From Rhizobiaceae bacterium (GTDB lineage Bacteria; Pseudomonadota; Alphaproteobacteria; Rhizobiales; Rhizobiaceae), in NCBI GenBank assembly GCA_023953845.1, contig JAMLJC010000001.1:2800501-2864500 (forward strand): a stretch of DNA of 64,000 nucleotides, given 5' to 3'. Positions 42,461 through 50,770 of this stretch are shown piece by piece; the first letter of the stretch is position 1; each line of letters begins with the position of its first letter. The notes under the pieces are model-generated. The model worked only from the letters and a program-made list of their open reading frames with translations. It searched no databases and was not told the origin of the DNA. The position numbers and the translations under genes are program-made.

Positions 42461-42490
42461 TTGACAGCAGCCCGGCTTCACTTCTAACGT
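42461..42490 (+). promoter_or_regulatory. Candidate sigma-70 promoter for amiC-amiR leader
   Basis: TTGACA at 42461-42466 and TAACGT at 42485-42490, spaced 18 bases, would start the transcript just upstream of the first ANTAR hairpin. The -35 is perfect and the -10 is weak. It is offered because the leader needs a start between 42490 and 42509. Confidence 0.4.
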
Positions 42491-42508
42491 ATCAGCTATT
42501 GGTTGGGC

Positions 42509-42548
42509 TCGCGGCAATGGTGCCGTGGCAATGAAGGCAGTGTTGCCT
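42509..42548 (+). promoter_or_regulatory. ANTAR RNA motif (two hexaloop hairpins) in amiC leader
   Basis: Hairpin P1: arms 42509-42515 and 42522-42528 with loop AATGGT (42516-42521). Hairpin P2: arms AGGC (42535-42538) and GCCT (42545-42548) with loop AGTGTT (42539-42544). Both six-base loops have A at position 1 and G at position 4, the hallmark of RNAs bound by ANTAR proteins. The right arm of P2 is also the left arm of the terminator at 42545, so P2 formation and termination exclude each other. Confidence 0.75.
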
Positions 42549-42586
42549 CCCGTCACCCGGAAGTATCCGGGTTGGGAGGCTTTTTT
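42545..42586 (+). terminator. Intrinsic terminator in the amiC leader (antitermination target)
   Basis: GCCTCCC (42545-42551) pairs with GGGAGGC (42574-42580), with an inner stem ACCCGG/CCGGGT, followed by TTTTTT (42581-42586). It stands 136 bases before the amiC ATG and would stop transcription unless AmiR stabilises the preceding hairpins. Confidence 0.9.
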
Positions 42587-42721
42587 GTTTTGAACGGCTG
42601 AAGGAAACACGAAGAGAACGCCATATCGAAACGAAAGGACGCTCAGGCCACGGCGACGAAGCGCCAGACTTCGCGCCCAAGCAGCCGGTCCGCAAAAAAC
42701 AAGAAGGAACGAAGCGGGATA

Positions 42722-43873
42722 ATGGGAGCTTTGAACCACAACCAGCGCACGTCGGAGCCATGGCGCGTCGGCGTGCTGTTCTCAAGGACCGGCTTCATGT
42801 CGGTCATCGAGGAAACCCAGTTGCGCGGCACGTTGATCGCCGTTGACGAGATCAATGAAAGCGGCGGCATAAACGGCAGGCCGATCGAGACCATCATTTA
42901 CGATCCGGGGTCCGACGCCAGGTCCTACGGCCAGTATGCCAAGCGGCTTATGGTCGAGGACGGCGTCAGCACGATTTTCGGTTGCTACACGTCTTCCAGC
43001 AGGAAAGCCGTCCTGCCGGTCGTCGAACGGCTGGACGGGCTGCTCTGGTATCCGACGCTCTACGAAGGGTTCGAGTTCTCGCCGAACGTCATCTACACGG
43101 GTGCGACGCCGAACCAGAACTCGGTCCAGCTCTGCAAGGCGCTGATGGAGCAGTTCGGTCCCCGCTTCTTCTTCGTCGGATCGGACTACATCTATCCCCG
43201 CGAATCCAACCGCGTCATGCGCGAACTCGTGCGCAACAATGGCGGCTCGGTTGTGGGGGAGCGCTACTTCAGGCTGGAAGCGGACCGCAGCGAATTCGTG
43301 CCGCTGCTGCGCGACATCAAGCGGGCGCAGCCCGACGTGATCTTCTCGACCGTGGTGGGAGAATCGACCACCTTTCTCTATCAGGCCTACCACGATCTCG
43401 GGCTCAATCCGAAGACGGTCCCGATCGCCAGCCTGACGACCACCGAGGCCGAGATTCAGGCGATGGGCTACGATGTCGGCGAGGGGCACTACACCGCCGC
43501 ATCCTATTTTCAGGGCGTGGCGACGGAGCGAAACAGCAGTTTCGTCGCCCAGTATCACAAGCGATACGGCGGCGATCAGCCGACCAACATGTGTCTCGAG
43601 GCGTCCTACTTTCAGGTCAACCTGTTTGCGCGGACCCTGGAGCAGACGAATTCGCTCGACACCCGCCAGTTGCGGAGTTCGGTGATGGGTGCGGAGTTCA
43701 ACGCGCCCCAGGGCTGCGTCTCGATAAATCCCGTCTGGGGGCATGCCGACGTCTGGACGCGGATCGGCCGCGCCAACCGTCAGGGCCAGTTCGACATCGT
43801 CTTCCAGTCCGGCGCCAGCGTGAAATCCGATCCCTACCTGATCAGCTACGGTCGTTCCCTGGAGTACTGCTGA
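42722..43873 (+). CDS. amiC: AmiC-like cytoplasmic amide sensor (negative regulator of AmiR)
   Basis: 383 residues of the type I periplasmic-binding-protein fold but with no signal peptide, as expected of AmiC, which binds amides in the cytoplasm and holds AmiR inactive. Features: VGVLFSRTGFMSVIEETQLR, DEINESGGINGRPIE, YTSSSRKAVLPVVERLDGLL, WYPTLYEGFEFSPNVIYTGA. The protein resembles the periplasmic binding protein encoded downstream at 44794, consistent with a common origin. amiR starts immediately at its stop codon. Amide release from AmiC would free AmiR to act on the leaders described here. Confidence 0.88.
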   Translation: MGALNHNQRTSEPWRVGVLFSRTGFMSVIEETQLRGTLIAVDEINESGGINGRPIETIIYDPGSDARSYGQYAKRLMVEDGVSTIFGCYTSSSRKAVLPVVERLDGLLWYPTLYEGFEFSPNVIYTGATPNQNSVQLCKALMEQFGPRFFFVGSDYIYPRESNRVMRELVRNNGGSVVGERYFRLEADRSEFVPLLRDIKRAQPDVIFSTVVGESTTFLYQAYHDLGLNPKTVPIASLTTTEAEIQAMGYDVGEGHYTAASYFQGVATERNSSFVAQYHKRYGGDQPTNMCLEASYFQVNLFARTLEQTNSLDTRQLRSSVMGAEFNAPQGCVSINPVWGHADVWTRIGRANRQGQFDIVFQSGASVKSDPYLISYGRSLEYC

Positions 43874-44572
43874 ATGCGTCCTGGTTCGTTGTCGAGACGC
43901 GGTGAACCGCCCCAGATGCCCAGACCGGATTACGGGCATGATCGCTGGGTCGGTGGACAGCGGTCCGAGCTGCGGCCGGCCGGCGGGGAAAAACCCGGCA
44001 GGCACGGCGGTCCGGCCCTGGAGTTGAACGTCGCCGTCATGGTTGAGCGGGACGATCATGGCGAGTTCCTGATCCGCGAACTGCAACGGCAACGCATCGG
44101 CGTACGGCACATCTGGCCGCTTCCGGCGCAGATACCGCTACAATACGATGTGCTGTTCTGCGCCCTGTCCGACGACCTGCCGCAGCGCATTCCATGGGTG
44201 CCGGGCGAGCCGTCGGCTGCGCTCATCCTTGTCGATGACGGCAAGGCGCCGCTCAATCTGAAGCTGATCCACAACTGCGCGGCGCATGGATTGCTGCACT
44301 ATCCGGCGACGTCGAGAATGATCCAGGGCATCCTCATGCTGGCGCGCGAGCATTTTCAGTACGAGCGGCGGCTGAGGGGGCGCATAGAGAAGCTTGATGA
44401 GAACCTGCGGACGATGCGCCTCGTCGAGCGGGCGAAGACGCTCCTCATCCGCCTGAAGAACCTCAGCGAGGAAGAGGCCTACAACTTCCTGCGCAAGCAG
44501 GCGATGGAAAAGCGCGTGACGATCGGCGCGGTGGCTGCGGCGGTTATTGACTCGCACGAACTTCTTAGTTAA
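43874..44572 (+). CDS. amiR: AmiR-like ANTAR-domain transcription antiterminator
   Basis: Up to 232 residues. The N-terminal half is a degenerate receiver-like domain (AVMVERDDHGEFLIRELQRQ, DVLFCALSDDLPQ) lacking a clear phosphorylation Asp. A coiled-coil helix (RRLRGRIEKLDENLRTMRLV) leads into the C-terminal ANTAR three-helix domain: ERAKTLLIRLKNLSEEEAYN, FLRKQAMEKRVTIGAVAAAV. ANTAR proteins bind paired hexaloop hairpins and prevent terminator formation. ATG 43874 adjoins the amiC stop; ATG 43916 is an alternative giving 218 residues, nearer the size of known AmiR. Its own transcript carries the ANTAR motif at 42509, implying autoregulation. Confidence 0.88.
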   Translation: MRPGSLSRRGEPPQMPRPDYGHDRWVGGQRSELRPAGGEKPGRHGGPALELNVAVMVERDDHGEFLIRELQRQRIGVRHIWPLPAQIPLQYDVLFCALSDDLPQRIPWVPGEPSAALILVDDGKAPLNLKLIHNCAAHGLLHYPATSRMIQGILMLAREHFQYERRLRGRIEKLDENLRTMRLVERAKTLLIRLKNLSEEEAYNFLRKQAMEKRVTIGAVAAAVIDSHELLS

Positions 44573-44575
44573 CAA
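44547..44575 (+). promoter_or_regulatory. Candidate promoter for the amide transporter leader
   Basis: TTGACT (44547-44552) and TAACAA (44570-44575) with a 17-base spacer lie across the end of amiR. A start near 44582 would put the first leader hairpin at the very 5' end of the RNA. The operon could also be read from the amiC promoter. Confidence 0.4.
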
Positions 44576-44588
44576 TTTACAAATTGTA

Positions 44589-44628
44589 CGCGGCAAGGGC
44601 GCCGCGCACATAACGGGTAACGAAACCC
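44589..44628 (+). promoter_or_regulatory. ANTAR RNA motif in the amide-transporter leader
   Basis: P1: arms CGCGGC (44589-44594) and GCCGCG (44601-44606), loop AAGGGC. P2: arms GGGT (44615-44618) and ACCC (44625-44628), loop AACGAA. Both loops have A1 and G4. The P2 right arm lies inside the left arm of the terminator that follows, exactly as in the amiC leader, so AmiR is expected to act here too. Confidence 0.75.
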
Positions 44629-44661
44629 CGCGGGTCCGCGAGAGCGGAACGTGGGGTTTTT
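44624..44661 (+). terminator. Intrinsic terminator 1 in the transporter leader
   Basis: AACCCC (44624-44629) pairs with GGGGTT (44653-44658); an inner stem forms from GTCCG (44634-44638) and CGGAAC (44645-44650, one bulge). TTTTT ends at 44661. It overlaps the P2 hairpin of the ANTAR motif. Confidence 0.8.
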
Positions 44662-44687
44662 GCATTTTGCCCAGCGCATGACGCATT

Positions 44688-44729
44688 CGCGGCGAGGACG
44701 CCGCGACCAAATCCAGAGGCGACGAGGCC
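44688..44729 (+). promoter_or_regulatory. Second, degenerate ANTAR-like hairpin pair
   Basis: CGCGGC (44688-44693)/GCCGCG (44700-44705) with loop GAGGAC repeats the exact stem of the first P1. GGC (44718-44720)/GCC (44727-44729) with loop GACGAG overlaps terminator 2. Both loops keep G at position 4 but have G, not A, at position 1, and the first can close to a tetraloop, so AmiR binding is doubtful. Confidence 0.4.
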
Positions 44730-44778
44730 CCCGGAACGATCCACCGCCAGGTGGAGCGGCGCGGGGCCTTTTGTTTTT
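44725..44778 (+). terminator. Intrinsic terminator 2 just before the transporter operon
   Basis: AGGCCCC (44725-44731) pairs with GGGGCCT (44763-44769); CCACC/GGTGG forms an inner stem at 44741-44754. The tail is TTTTGTTTTT (44769-44778). It lies only 15 bases before the GTG start of the binding-protein gene. Confidence 0.8.
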
Positions 44779-44793
44779 CAAGGGAGATAGAGG

Positions 44794-46041
44794 GTGAACA
44801 ATAACAGACGCACATTTCTCAAGGCTTCGGCGGCGGCGGGCGCTTTCACGCTGGTCGGCTTTCCTCACATCTGGTCAAAGAACGCATCGCTCGCTTTCGC
44901 GCAGGACGGCGAGATCAAGGTCGGCGTCCTGTTTTCGCTGACCGGCACGACGGCCATCATCGAGGAGTCGCTGAACAAGGCGACGCTGATGGCGATCGAG
45001 GAGATCAATGCCGCGGGCGGCATCAACGGCATGAAGATCACTCCGGTGGTCGAGGACCCTGCTTCCGATCCGGCGACCTTCGCCGAGAAGGCGCGCAAGC
45101 TCGTGCTGAGCGACAAATGCGTGTCGGTCTTCGGCTCCTACACGTCGGCGAGCCGCAAGGCGGTCCTGCCCGTCTTCGAGAAGCAGGAGAACCTTTTCTG
45201 GTATCCGACGCTCTACGAAGGACGCGAATGCTCCAAGAACGTCATCTACACCGGCGCCGTGCCCAACCAGCAGCAGGACGACTTCGTGCCGTGGCTGGTC
45301 GAGAAGTTCGGCAAGCGCTGGTATCTGATCGGATCGAACTACATCTATCCGAAGGAAGAGAACAACTACTGCAAGAAGCTGCTTGAAGGCCTCGGAGCGG
45401 AGGTGATCGCCGAGGAATACGTACCCCTCGGCCATTCGGAATTCTCTTCGGTCATCAACAAGTTCCGTTCGGAAAAGCCGAACGTCATCTTCTCGACCGT
45501 CGTCGGCGACTCGGTCGTCGCCCTGCATCGCCAGTATCGCGCGGCCGGCCTGGACCCGGCGACGATGCCGATGGCGAGCCTGACGACGTCCGAAAACGAA
45601 GTGGCGGCCATGGGTGGCGACGCCGCCGCCGGACACTTCACCTCGGCGCCCTATTTCATGGTCTTCGATTCACCGGAGAACCAGAAGTTCGTGGAGGCCT
45701 ACAAGGCCCGCTGGGGCGGCGACAAGGTCACGCACTTCGTGTCGGAATCCTCCTACTTCCAGGTCCACCTCTTCAAGCAGGCGGTGGCCAAGCTGGCGGC
45801 GGGCGACATCGGTCCGCTGACCATCCGCGATGCGGTGAAGGGCGAGGAGTACAAGGCGCCGCAGGGGCTCGTGAAGGTCGAGCCGGAGAACCTGCATTGC
45901 TGGCTGCGCCCGAAGATCGGCCAGTGCAAGGCCGACGGACAATTCGAGATCCTCAAGCAGTCGGCAGACTGGCTCGAACCCAATCCGTACAGCGCCTATC
46001 CGAACCAGAAATGCACCGCCGAGGGCCTGAAGGAAAGCTGA
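44794..46041 (+). CDS. Amide/urea-type ABC transporter substrate-binding protein (Tat-exported)
   Basis: 415 residues. The N-terminus NNNRRTFLKASAAAGAFTL is a twin-arginine (Tat) signal, so the folded protein is exported. The mature part is an UrtA/FmdD-type binding protein: VGVLFSLTGTTAIIEESLNK, YTSASRKAVLPVFEKQENLF, WYPTLYEGRECSKNVIYTGA. These segments parallel AmiC encoded just upstream. It should capture short aliphatic amides or urea. GTG 44794 follows AAGGGAGATAGAGG. It opens the transporter-amidase operon, downstream of two leader terminators. Confidence 0.93.
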   Translation: MNNNRRTFLKASAAAGAFTLVGFPHIWSKNASLAFAQDGEIKVGVLFSLTGTTAIIEESLNKATLMAIEEINAAGGINGMKITPVVEDPASDPATFAEKARKLVLSDKCVSVFGSYTSASRKAVLPVFEKQENLFWYPTLYEGRECSKNVIYTGAVPNQQQDDFVPWLVEKFGKRWYLIGSNYIYPKEENNYCKKLLEGLGAEVIAEEYVPLGHSEFSSVINKFRSEKPNVIFSTVVGDSVVALHRQYRAAGLDPATMPMASLTTSENEVAAMGGDAAAGHFTSAPYFMVFDSPENQKFVEAYKARWGGDKVTHFVSESSYFQVHLFKQAVAKLAAGDIGPLTIRDAVKGEEYKAPQGLVKVEPENLHCWLRPKIGQCKADGQFEILKQSADWLEPNPYSAYPNQKCTAEGLKES

Positions 46042-46100
46042 GCCCAGGATTGCCGACGGCGGGTCCGCCGCCGTCGGCGCCAGCTGCGGAGAAGGTGCCA

Positions 46101-46970
46101 ATGGATTTCGTCGTATCGCAGATTCTGACCGGGCTGAGCCTGTCGTCGATCCTGCTGCTCGTCGCACTGGGTCTCGCCATCATCTACGGCGTCACCGGTG
46201 TCATCAATCTCGCGCATGGCGAGTTCGTCATGCTCGGTGCGTATTGCGCGTGGCTGCTTCAGACCCAGCTCGGCTGGAGCCTGCTGGCGAGTCTCGTGCC
46301 CATCTTCATCCTTGTGGCGTTGCTCGGCTGGCTCATCGAAGCGGCGGTGATCCGCCATCTCTACGAGCGGCCGCTCGACACCATCCTCGCGACCTGGGGA
46401 CTGGGCGTGATGGCGCAGCAGATCGTTCGCCTCGCTGCCGGCGGCGAGCTTCGCTACGTGCAGATGCCGCCCTCGCTCTCCGGCAGCGTCAACATTCTCG
46501 GCGCCACGGATTCGGCCTACCGCCTTTTCGTCCTCGGCGTCGCACTCGGCCTGTTCGCGCTCACCTGGTACATCTATCGCTACACGTCCTTCGGCCTGCA
46601 ATTGCGCGCGATCACGCAGAACCGCGGCATCGCGTCGGCCTTCGGCATCAATGCGGCGCGCGCCTATCGGCTGACCTTCGCCTACGGCGCGGGCATTGCT
46701 GGGCTCGCCGGTGCGCTGATCTCGCCCCTGAAGAGCGTCTCGCCCGAAATGGGCACGACCTATGTCGTCGACGCCTTCATGGTGGTGGTGCTGGGCGGCG
46801 TGCAGAGCCTGCTCGGGACGCTCGCCAGTTCGGGCGTGCTCGGCGAGATCTCCGGCCTGATCGCCTATTACAGCAACGACACCATCGCCAAGGCGCTCGT
46901 GCTGCTCGCCATCGTCATCATCATCCGTTTCCGCCCGCAGGGCCTGTTCGCCCCGCGCGTCCGCGCCTGA
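46101..46970 (+). CDS. Amide/urea-type ABC transporter permease (UrtB-like)
   Basis: 289 residues of LivH/UrtB type: ALGLAIIYGVTGVINLAHGE, ILATWGLGVMAQQIVRLAAG, LRAITQNRGIASAFGINAAR and VVVLGGVQSLLGTLASSGVL. ATG 46101 follows GGAGAAGG; upstream frame to 45897 overlaps the binding-protein gene. It forms the channel with the UrtC-like subunit. Confidence 0.92.
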   Translation: MDFVVSQILTGLSLSSILLLVALGLAIIYGVTGVINLAHGEFVMLGAYCAWLLQTQLGWSLLASLVPIFILVALLGWLIEAAVIRHLYERPLDTILATWGLGVMAQQIVRLAAGGELRYVQMPPSLSGSVNILGATDSAYRLFVLGVALGLFALTWYIYRYTSFGLQLRAITQNRGIASAFGINAARAYRLTFAYGAGIAGLAGALISPLKSVSPEMGTTYVVDAFMVVVLGGVQSLLGTLASSGVLGEISGLIAYYSNDTIAKALVLLAIVIIIRFRPQGLFAPRVRA

Positions 46971-46992
46971 GCCAAGGAGAGGAACTCCAAAA

Positions 46993-48105
46993 GTGTCTGG
47001 AAAGACCGCCCCTCAACTGCTCGTTTACGGCGTCGTCTGCCTTGCCATCCTGCTCGTGCCGCTGGTGGTCGACGACGCCTTCCTGCTCAACAAATACGCC
47101 CGCTACCTGATCTTCGGCATGCTGGCGATCGCGCTCAGCCTGTCCTGGGGCTATGCGGGGATACTGAACCTCGGCCAGGCGATGACCTTCGGCCTGGGTT
47201 CCTACTGCATGGCCATGTTCCTGAAGCTGAAGACCGTGCCGATCCACACCGGCAGCGACGGCCTTCCCGACTTCATGGTCTGGAACAACGTCACCGAACT
47301 GCCCTGGATATGGTGGCCGTTCTATTCGATGCCGTTCGCGCTCGCGGCGGGCATCCTCGTGCCCGCGCTCTTCGCCGCGCTGCTCGGCTGGTTCATGTTC
47401 GGAGGCCGCGTCGCCGGCGTCTATGCGGCCATCATCACGCTCGCCGCAATGGTGGTGGTCAATCTCATCATCATCGACCAGCAGAGCTACACGGGCGGCT
47501 TCAACGGCATCACCGATCTGGCGCAGTTCGACATCTTCGGCCTGACGTTCGACGCCTATTCCGCCTCCACCTACTACCTCGTCGCCATCTGCCTGACGTT
47601 CTCGCTGTTTCTCGCGCTGACGGTTTCCCGCAGCAAGACCGGGCTGATCCTTCAGGCGGTCCGCGATCAGGAGGAGCGCGTGCGCTTCTTCGGCTACGAC
47701 GTGGCGCGCTACAAGACCTTCGTCTTCGCCTTCTCCGCCGCCATCGCCGGTCTGGCGGGCATGCTCTACACGATCGTCATGGAGTTCGCGTCGCCGACCT
47801 TCCTCGGCGTGCCGCTCAGCCTCTCCATCGTCATCTGGGTCGCGGTCGGCGGGCGGCAGAGCCTGCTCGGCGCGATGCTGGGCGCGCTACTCGTCACCGG
47901 CGTCCAGGGCGCGCTGTCGGAGTCCGAAACCTTCCTCGAAACCTGGACCCTCATCATGGGTGCGCTGTTCGTGCTGATCGTGCTGTTCATGCCGAAGGGG
48001 CTGGCCGGCGCGTTCGAGATCCTCGCGCGTCGCGCCGGTTTCAGGGCGCGGCCGGCGACCGCGCGGGTTTCCAAATCCACGGCGCATGCGGGGGGCGCGA
48101 TATGA
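46993..48105 (+). CDS. Amide/urea-type ABC transporter permease (UrtC-like)
   Basis: 370 residues of LivM/UrtC type: AIALSLSWGYAGILNLGQAM, YAAIITLAAMVVVNLIIIDQ, VRDQEERVRFFGYDVARYKT, and LFMPKGLAGAFEILARRAGF. GTG 46993 is used, with AGGAGAGG upstream. Its stop overlaps the ATG of the next ATPase gene. Confidence 0.92.
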   Translation: MSGKTAPQLLVYGVVCLAILLVPLVVDDAFLLNKYARYLIFGMLAIALSLSWGYAGILNLGQAMTFGLGSYCMAMFLKLKTVPIHTGSDGLPDFMVWNNVTELPWIWWPFYSMPFALAAGILVPALFAALLGWFMFGGRVAGVYAAIITLAAMVVVNLIIIDQQSYTGGFNGITDLAQFDIFGLTFDAYSASTYYLVAICLTFSLFLALTVSRSKTGLILQAVRDQEERVRFFGYDVARYKTFVFAFSAAIAGLAGMLYTIVMEFASPTFLGVPLSLSIVIWVAVGGRQSLLGAMLGALLVTGVQGALSESETFLETWTLIMGALFVLIVLFMPKGLAGAFEILARRAGFRARPATARVSKSTAHAGGAI

Positions 48106-48866
48106 CCACGCCGCGCGAACGCCTGTTGGCATTGAAGGACGTGACCGTTTCGTTTCAGGGCTTCGTCGCTGTCGACCACCTCGATTTCGAAGTGGCCTCG
48201 GGCGAACTGCGTTGCCTGATCGGTCCGAACGGCGCCGGAAAGACCACGACGCTCGACCTGATCTGCGGCAAGTCGCGGATCACCTCCGGCGAAATCTCCT
48301 TCAAAGGACAGCCGATCCACGAACTGAAGGAGTTCCAGATGGCGCGGCGCGGCATCGGCCGCAAATTCCAGGTGCCGAGCGTCTTCCGCGAATTGACGGT
48401 ACGCGAAAACCTCGATATCGGCTGTTCGCGCGAGCCGGGCGTGCTGCGCAACCTGTTCCGGTTCGGCGGCAGCGCCGAAGCCGACCGGCTGGAGCGACTC
48501 GCGGCTCTTGTCGGGCTGGAAGATCAGCTCGACACGCAGGCGGCCCACCTGTCGCACGGCCAGACGCAATGGCTGGAAATCGCGCTCGTGCTTGCCCAGG
48601 ACCCCGCGCTGATCCTGATGGACGAGCCTACCGCCGGCATGACGGCGCACGAGACCGACAAGACGGCGAAACTCTTCAACCAGCTTCGCGGTCAGCACAC
48701 GCTGATCGTCGTCGAGCACGACATGGGTTTCGTGCGCGACATCGCCGAAACCATTTCGGTCATGCACCAGGGCAGGCTGCTCGCACAGGGCACGGCGGAC
48801 GAGGTGTCGAAAGACGAGCGCGTCCGCGAAGCCTATCTCGGATCGGGAGGCATCGGCCATGCTTGA
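48102..48866 (+). CDS. Amide/urea-type ABC transporter ATPase (UrtD-like)
   Basis: 254 residues: Walker A GPNGAGKTT, GRKFQVPSVFRELTVRENLD as in UrtD/LivG, signature LSHGQTQWLEIA, in which the usual LSGGQ has His for the first Gly (as in other UrtD proteins), and Walker B LILMDEPTAGMT, then VEHDMGFVRDIA. ATG 48102 overlaps the permease stop. It works with the UrtE-like ATPase encoded next. Confidence 0.92.
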   Translation: MTTPRERLLALKDVTVSFQGFVAVDHLDFEVASGELRCLIGPNGAGKTTTLDLICGKSRITSGEISFKGQPIHELKEFQMARRGIGRKFQVPSVFRELTVRENLDIGCSREPGVLRNLFRFGGSAEADRLERLAALVGLEDQLDTQAAHLSHGQTQWLEIALVLAQDPALILMDEPTAGMTAHETDKTAKLFNQLRGQHTLIVVEHDMGFVRDIAETISVMHQGRLLAQGTADEVSKDERVREAYLGSGGIGHA

Positions 48867-49554
48867 GCTCACGAATGTTGACGGCTTCTACGGTCGCAGT
48901 CGCGCGCTCCAGTCCGTATCCCTCACCGTCGGTCAGGGCGAGTTCCTGACCGTTCTCGGCCGCAACGGCGTCGGCAAGACGACGCTGCTGCGAACTATTC
49001 TGGGACTGATGTCGCGCTGCGCCGGCTCGATCCGCCTCGACGGCGGCGAGATCAACAACCTGCCCACGCACAAGCGCGCCAAGGCGGGACTGGGATACGT
49101 TCCGCAGGGCAGGGGTATCCTGCCGAACTTCACGGTGCGCGAGAACCTGCTGCTCGGGACCTTCGCCGCCGAAAACGGATCGGGGACCATACCCGACCAC
49201 ATCTTCGAGCTATTCCCGATCCTGAAGGAGTTTCTGGGCCGGCGCGGCGGCAACCTGTCCGGCGGACAGCAGCAGCAGCTCGCCATCGGCCGCGCGCTTC
49301 TTTCCCAGCCCAAGATCCTGCTCCTCGACGAACCGACCGAAGGCATCCAGCCGAACATCGTCGAGCAGATCGAGGACGTGCTGATCGATCTCAACCGCAA
49401 GCACGGCCTCGCGATCATCCTGGTCGAGCAGAACATCAAATTCGCGCGGCGTGCGTCCCACCGCTTCGCGATCCTCAATCGCGGCAGCGTGGCGGTGTCG
49501 GACGACATCTCCGCGCTCAGCGATGAACTCATCCACCGCCATCTCGTCGTCTGA
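48859..49554 (+). CDS. Amide/urea-type ABC transporter ATPase (UrtE-like)
   Basis: 231 residues: Walker A GRNGVGKTT, YVPQGRGILPNFTVRENLL, signature LSGGQQQQLAIGRAL, Walker B ILLLDEPTEGIQPN and VEQNIKFARRAS, which matches UrtE/LivF. It overlaps the UrtD-like gene by eight bases and lies 27 bases before amiE. Confidence 0.92.
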   Translation: MLELTNVDGFYGRSRALQSVSLTVGQGEFLTVLGRNGVGKTTLLRTILGLMSRCAGSIRLDGGEINNLPTHKRAKAGLGYVPQGRGILPNFTVRENLLLGTFAAENGSGTIPDHIFELFPILKEFLGRRGGNLSGGQQQQLAIGRALLSQPKILLLDEPTEGIQPNIVEQIEDVLIDLNRKHGLAIILVEQNIKFARRASHRFAILNRGSVAVSDDISALSDELIHRHLVV

Positions 49555-49581
49555 CGCATCGTTTCCAGAAGGAGGACTGAA

Positions 49582-50616
49582 ATGTACCATGGCGATATCA
49601 CCAGCAGCAAAGACACGGTCGGCGTTGCGGTCGTGAACTACAAGATGCCTCGCCTTCACACGAAGGAGGAGGTGCTGGCGAATGCCCGCAACATCGCGTC
49701 GATGATCGAGGGCATGAAGGTCGGCCTGCCCGGCATGGATCTCGTCATCTTCCCGGAATACTCGACGCACGGCATCATGTATGACTCCAAGGAGATGTAC
49801 GAGACCGCGTCGCAGGTCCCGGGAGCCGAAACCGCGATCTTTGCCGAGGCCTGCAAGAAGGCCAATGTCTGGGGCGTGTTCTCGCTCACCGGCGAACGGC
49901 ACGAGGAGCACCCGAACAAGGCGCCCTACAACACGCTCATCCTGATGAACAACAAGGGCGAGATCGTCCAGAAATACCGGAAGATCATGCCCTGGGTGCC
50001 GATCGAGGGGTGGTATCCCGGCGACTGCACCTACGTGTCGGAAGGGCCGAAGGGGCTTAAGATCAGCCTCATCATCTGCGACGACGGCAACTATCCGGAA
50101 ATCTGGCGCGACTGCGCGATGCGTGGCGCCGAACTCATCATCCGCTGCCAGGGCTACATGTACCCGGCCAAGGAACAGCAGGTGCAGATTTCCAAGTCCA
50201 TGGCCTGGGCGAACAACGTCTACGTGGCTGTCGCCAATGCGTCCGGCTTCGACGGCGTCTACTCCTACTTCGGCCATTCGGCGATCATCGGCTTCGACGG
50301 CCGCACGCTCGGCGAATGCGGCACCGAGGAGAACGGCATCCAGTATGCGCAGCTTTCGGTCTCCGCGATCCGCGATGCGCGGCGCAACGGCCAGTCGCAG
50401 AACCACCTCTTCAAGCTGCTGCACCGCGGCTATACCGGCATGATCAACTCCGGCGAAGGGGACAGGGGTGTCGCATCCTGCCCGTACAATTTCTACGCCA
50501 AGTGGGTGAACGATCCGGACGGCACGCGCGAGATGGTCGAGGCGCTCACGCGTTCCACCGTCGGCACGGACGAATGTCCGATAGACGGAATCCCGCACGC
50601 ATCCGCTCACCGCTGA
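49582..50616 (+). CDS. amiE: Aliphatic amidase
   Basis: 344 residues, almost the length of Pseudomonas AmiE (346) and very close to it throughout: DTVGVAVVNYKMPRLHT, GVFSLTGERHEEHP, ISLIICDDGNYPEIWRDCAM. The nitrilase-superfamily triad is intact: Glu59 (IFPEYS), Lys134 (KYRKI) and Cys166 (IICDDG). It hydrolyses short aliphatic amides such as acetamide to ammonia and the acid in the cytoplasm. GGAGG precedes ATG 49582. It follows its own transporter and should be induced with it through AmiC/AmiR. Confidence 0.96.
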   Translation: MYHGDITSSKDTVGVAVVNYKMPRLHTKEEVLANARNIASMIEGMKVGLPGMDLVIFPEYSTHGIMYDSKEMYETASQVPGAETAIFAEACKKANVWGVFSLTGERHEEHPNKAPYNTLILMNNKGEIVQKYRKIMPWVPIEGWYPGDCTYVSEGPKGLKISLIICDDGNYPEIWRDCAMRGAELIIRCQGYMYPAKEQQVQISKSMAWANNVYVAVANASGFDGVYSYFGHSAIIGFDGRTLGECGTEENGIQYAQLSVSAIRDARRNGQSQNHLFKLLHRGYTGMINSGEGDRGVASCPYNFYAKWVNDPDGTREMVEALTRSTVGTDECPIDGIPHASAHR

Positions 50617-50770
50617 CGGACCCGCGAGGCCTCTAGCGCCCAGGCGCTGGAGGCCATGCAGAATAGATACGGTCGACGAGAGACGTTGCGGCGGCAAGCT
50701 CAGGAAGCCGCCGGAACGGTGATGCGCGCTGTCGCACCTCCCGGCGTCCATTCAGAAGTGAGACGTGACC

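Noticed and set aside
42531..42546. Possible sigma-54 promoter (TGGCA...TTGC) in the amiC leader
   Set aside because: The GG and GC elements are about 18 bases apart instead of 10, and the bases are already explained by the ANTAR hairpins.
42982..43905. 307-codon plus-strand frame inside amiC
   Set aside because: Different frame of the well-supported amiC gene; Arg-rich shadow.
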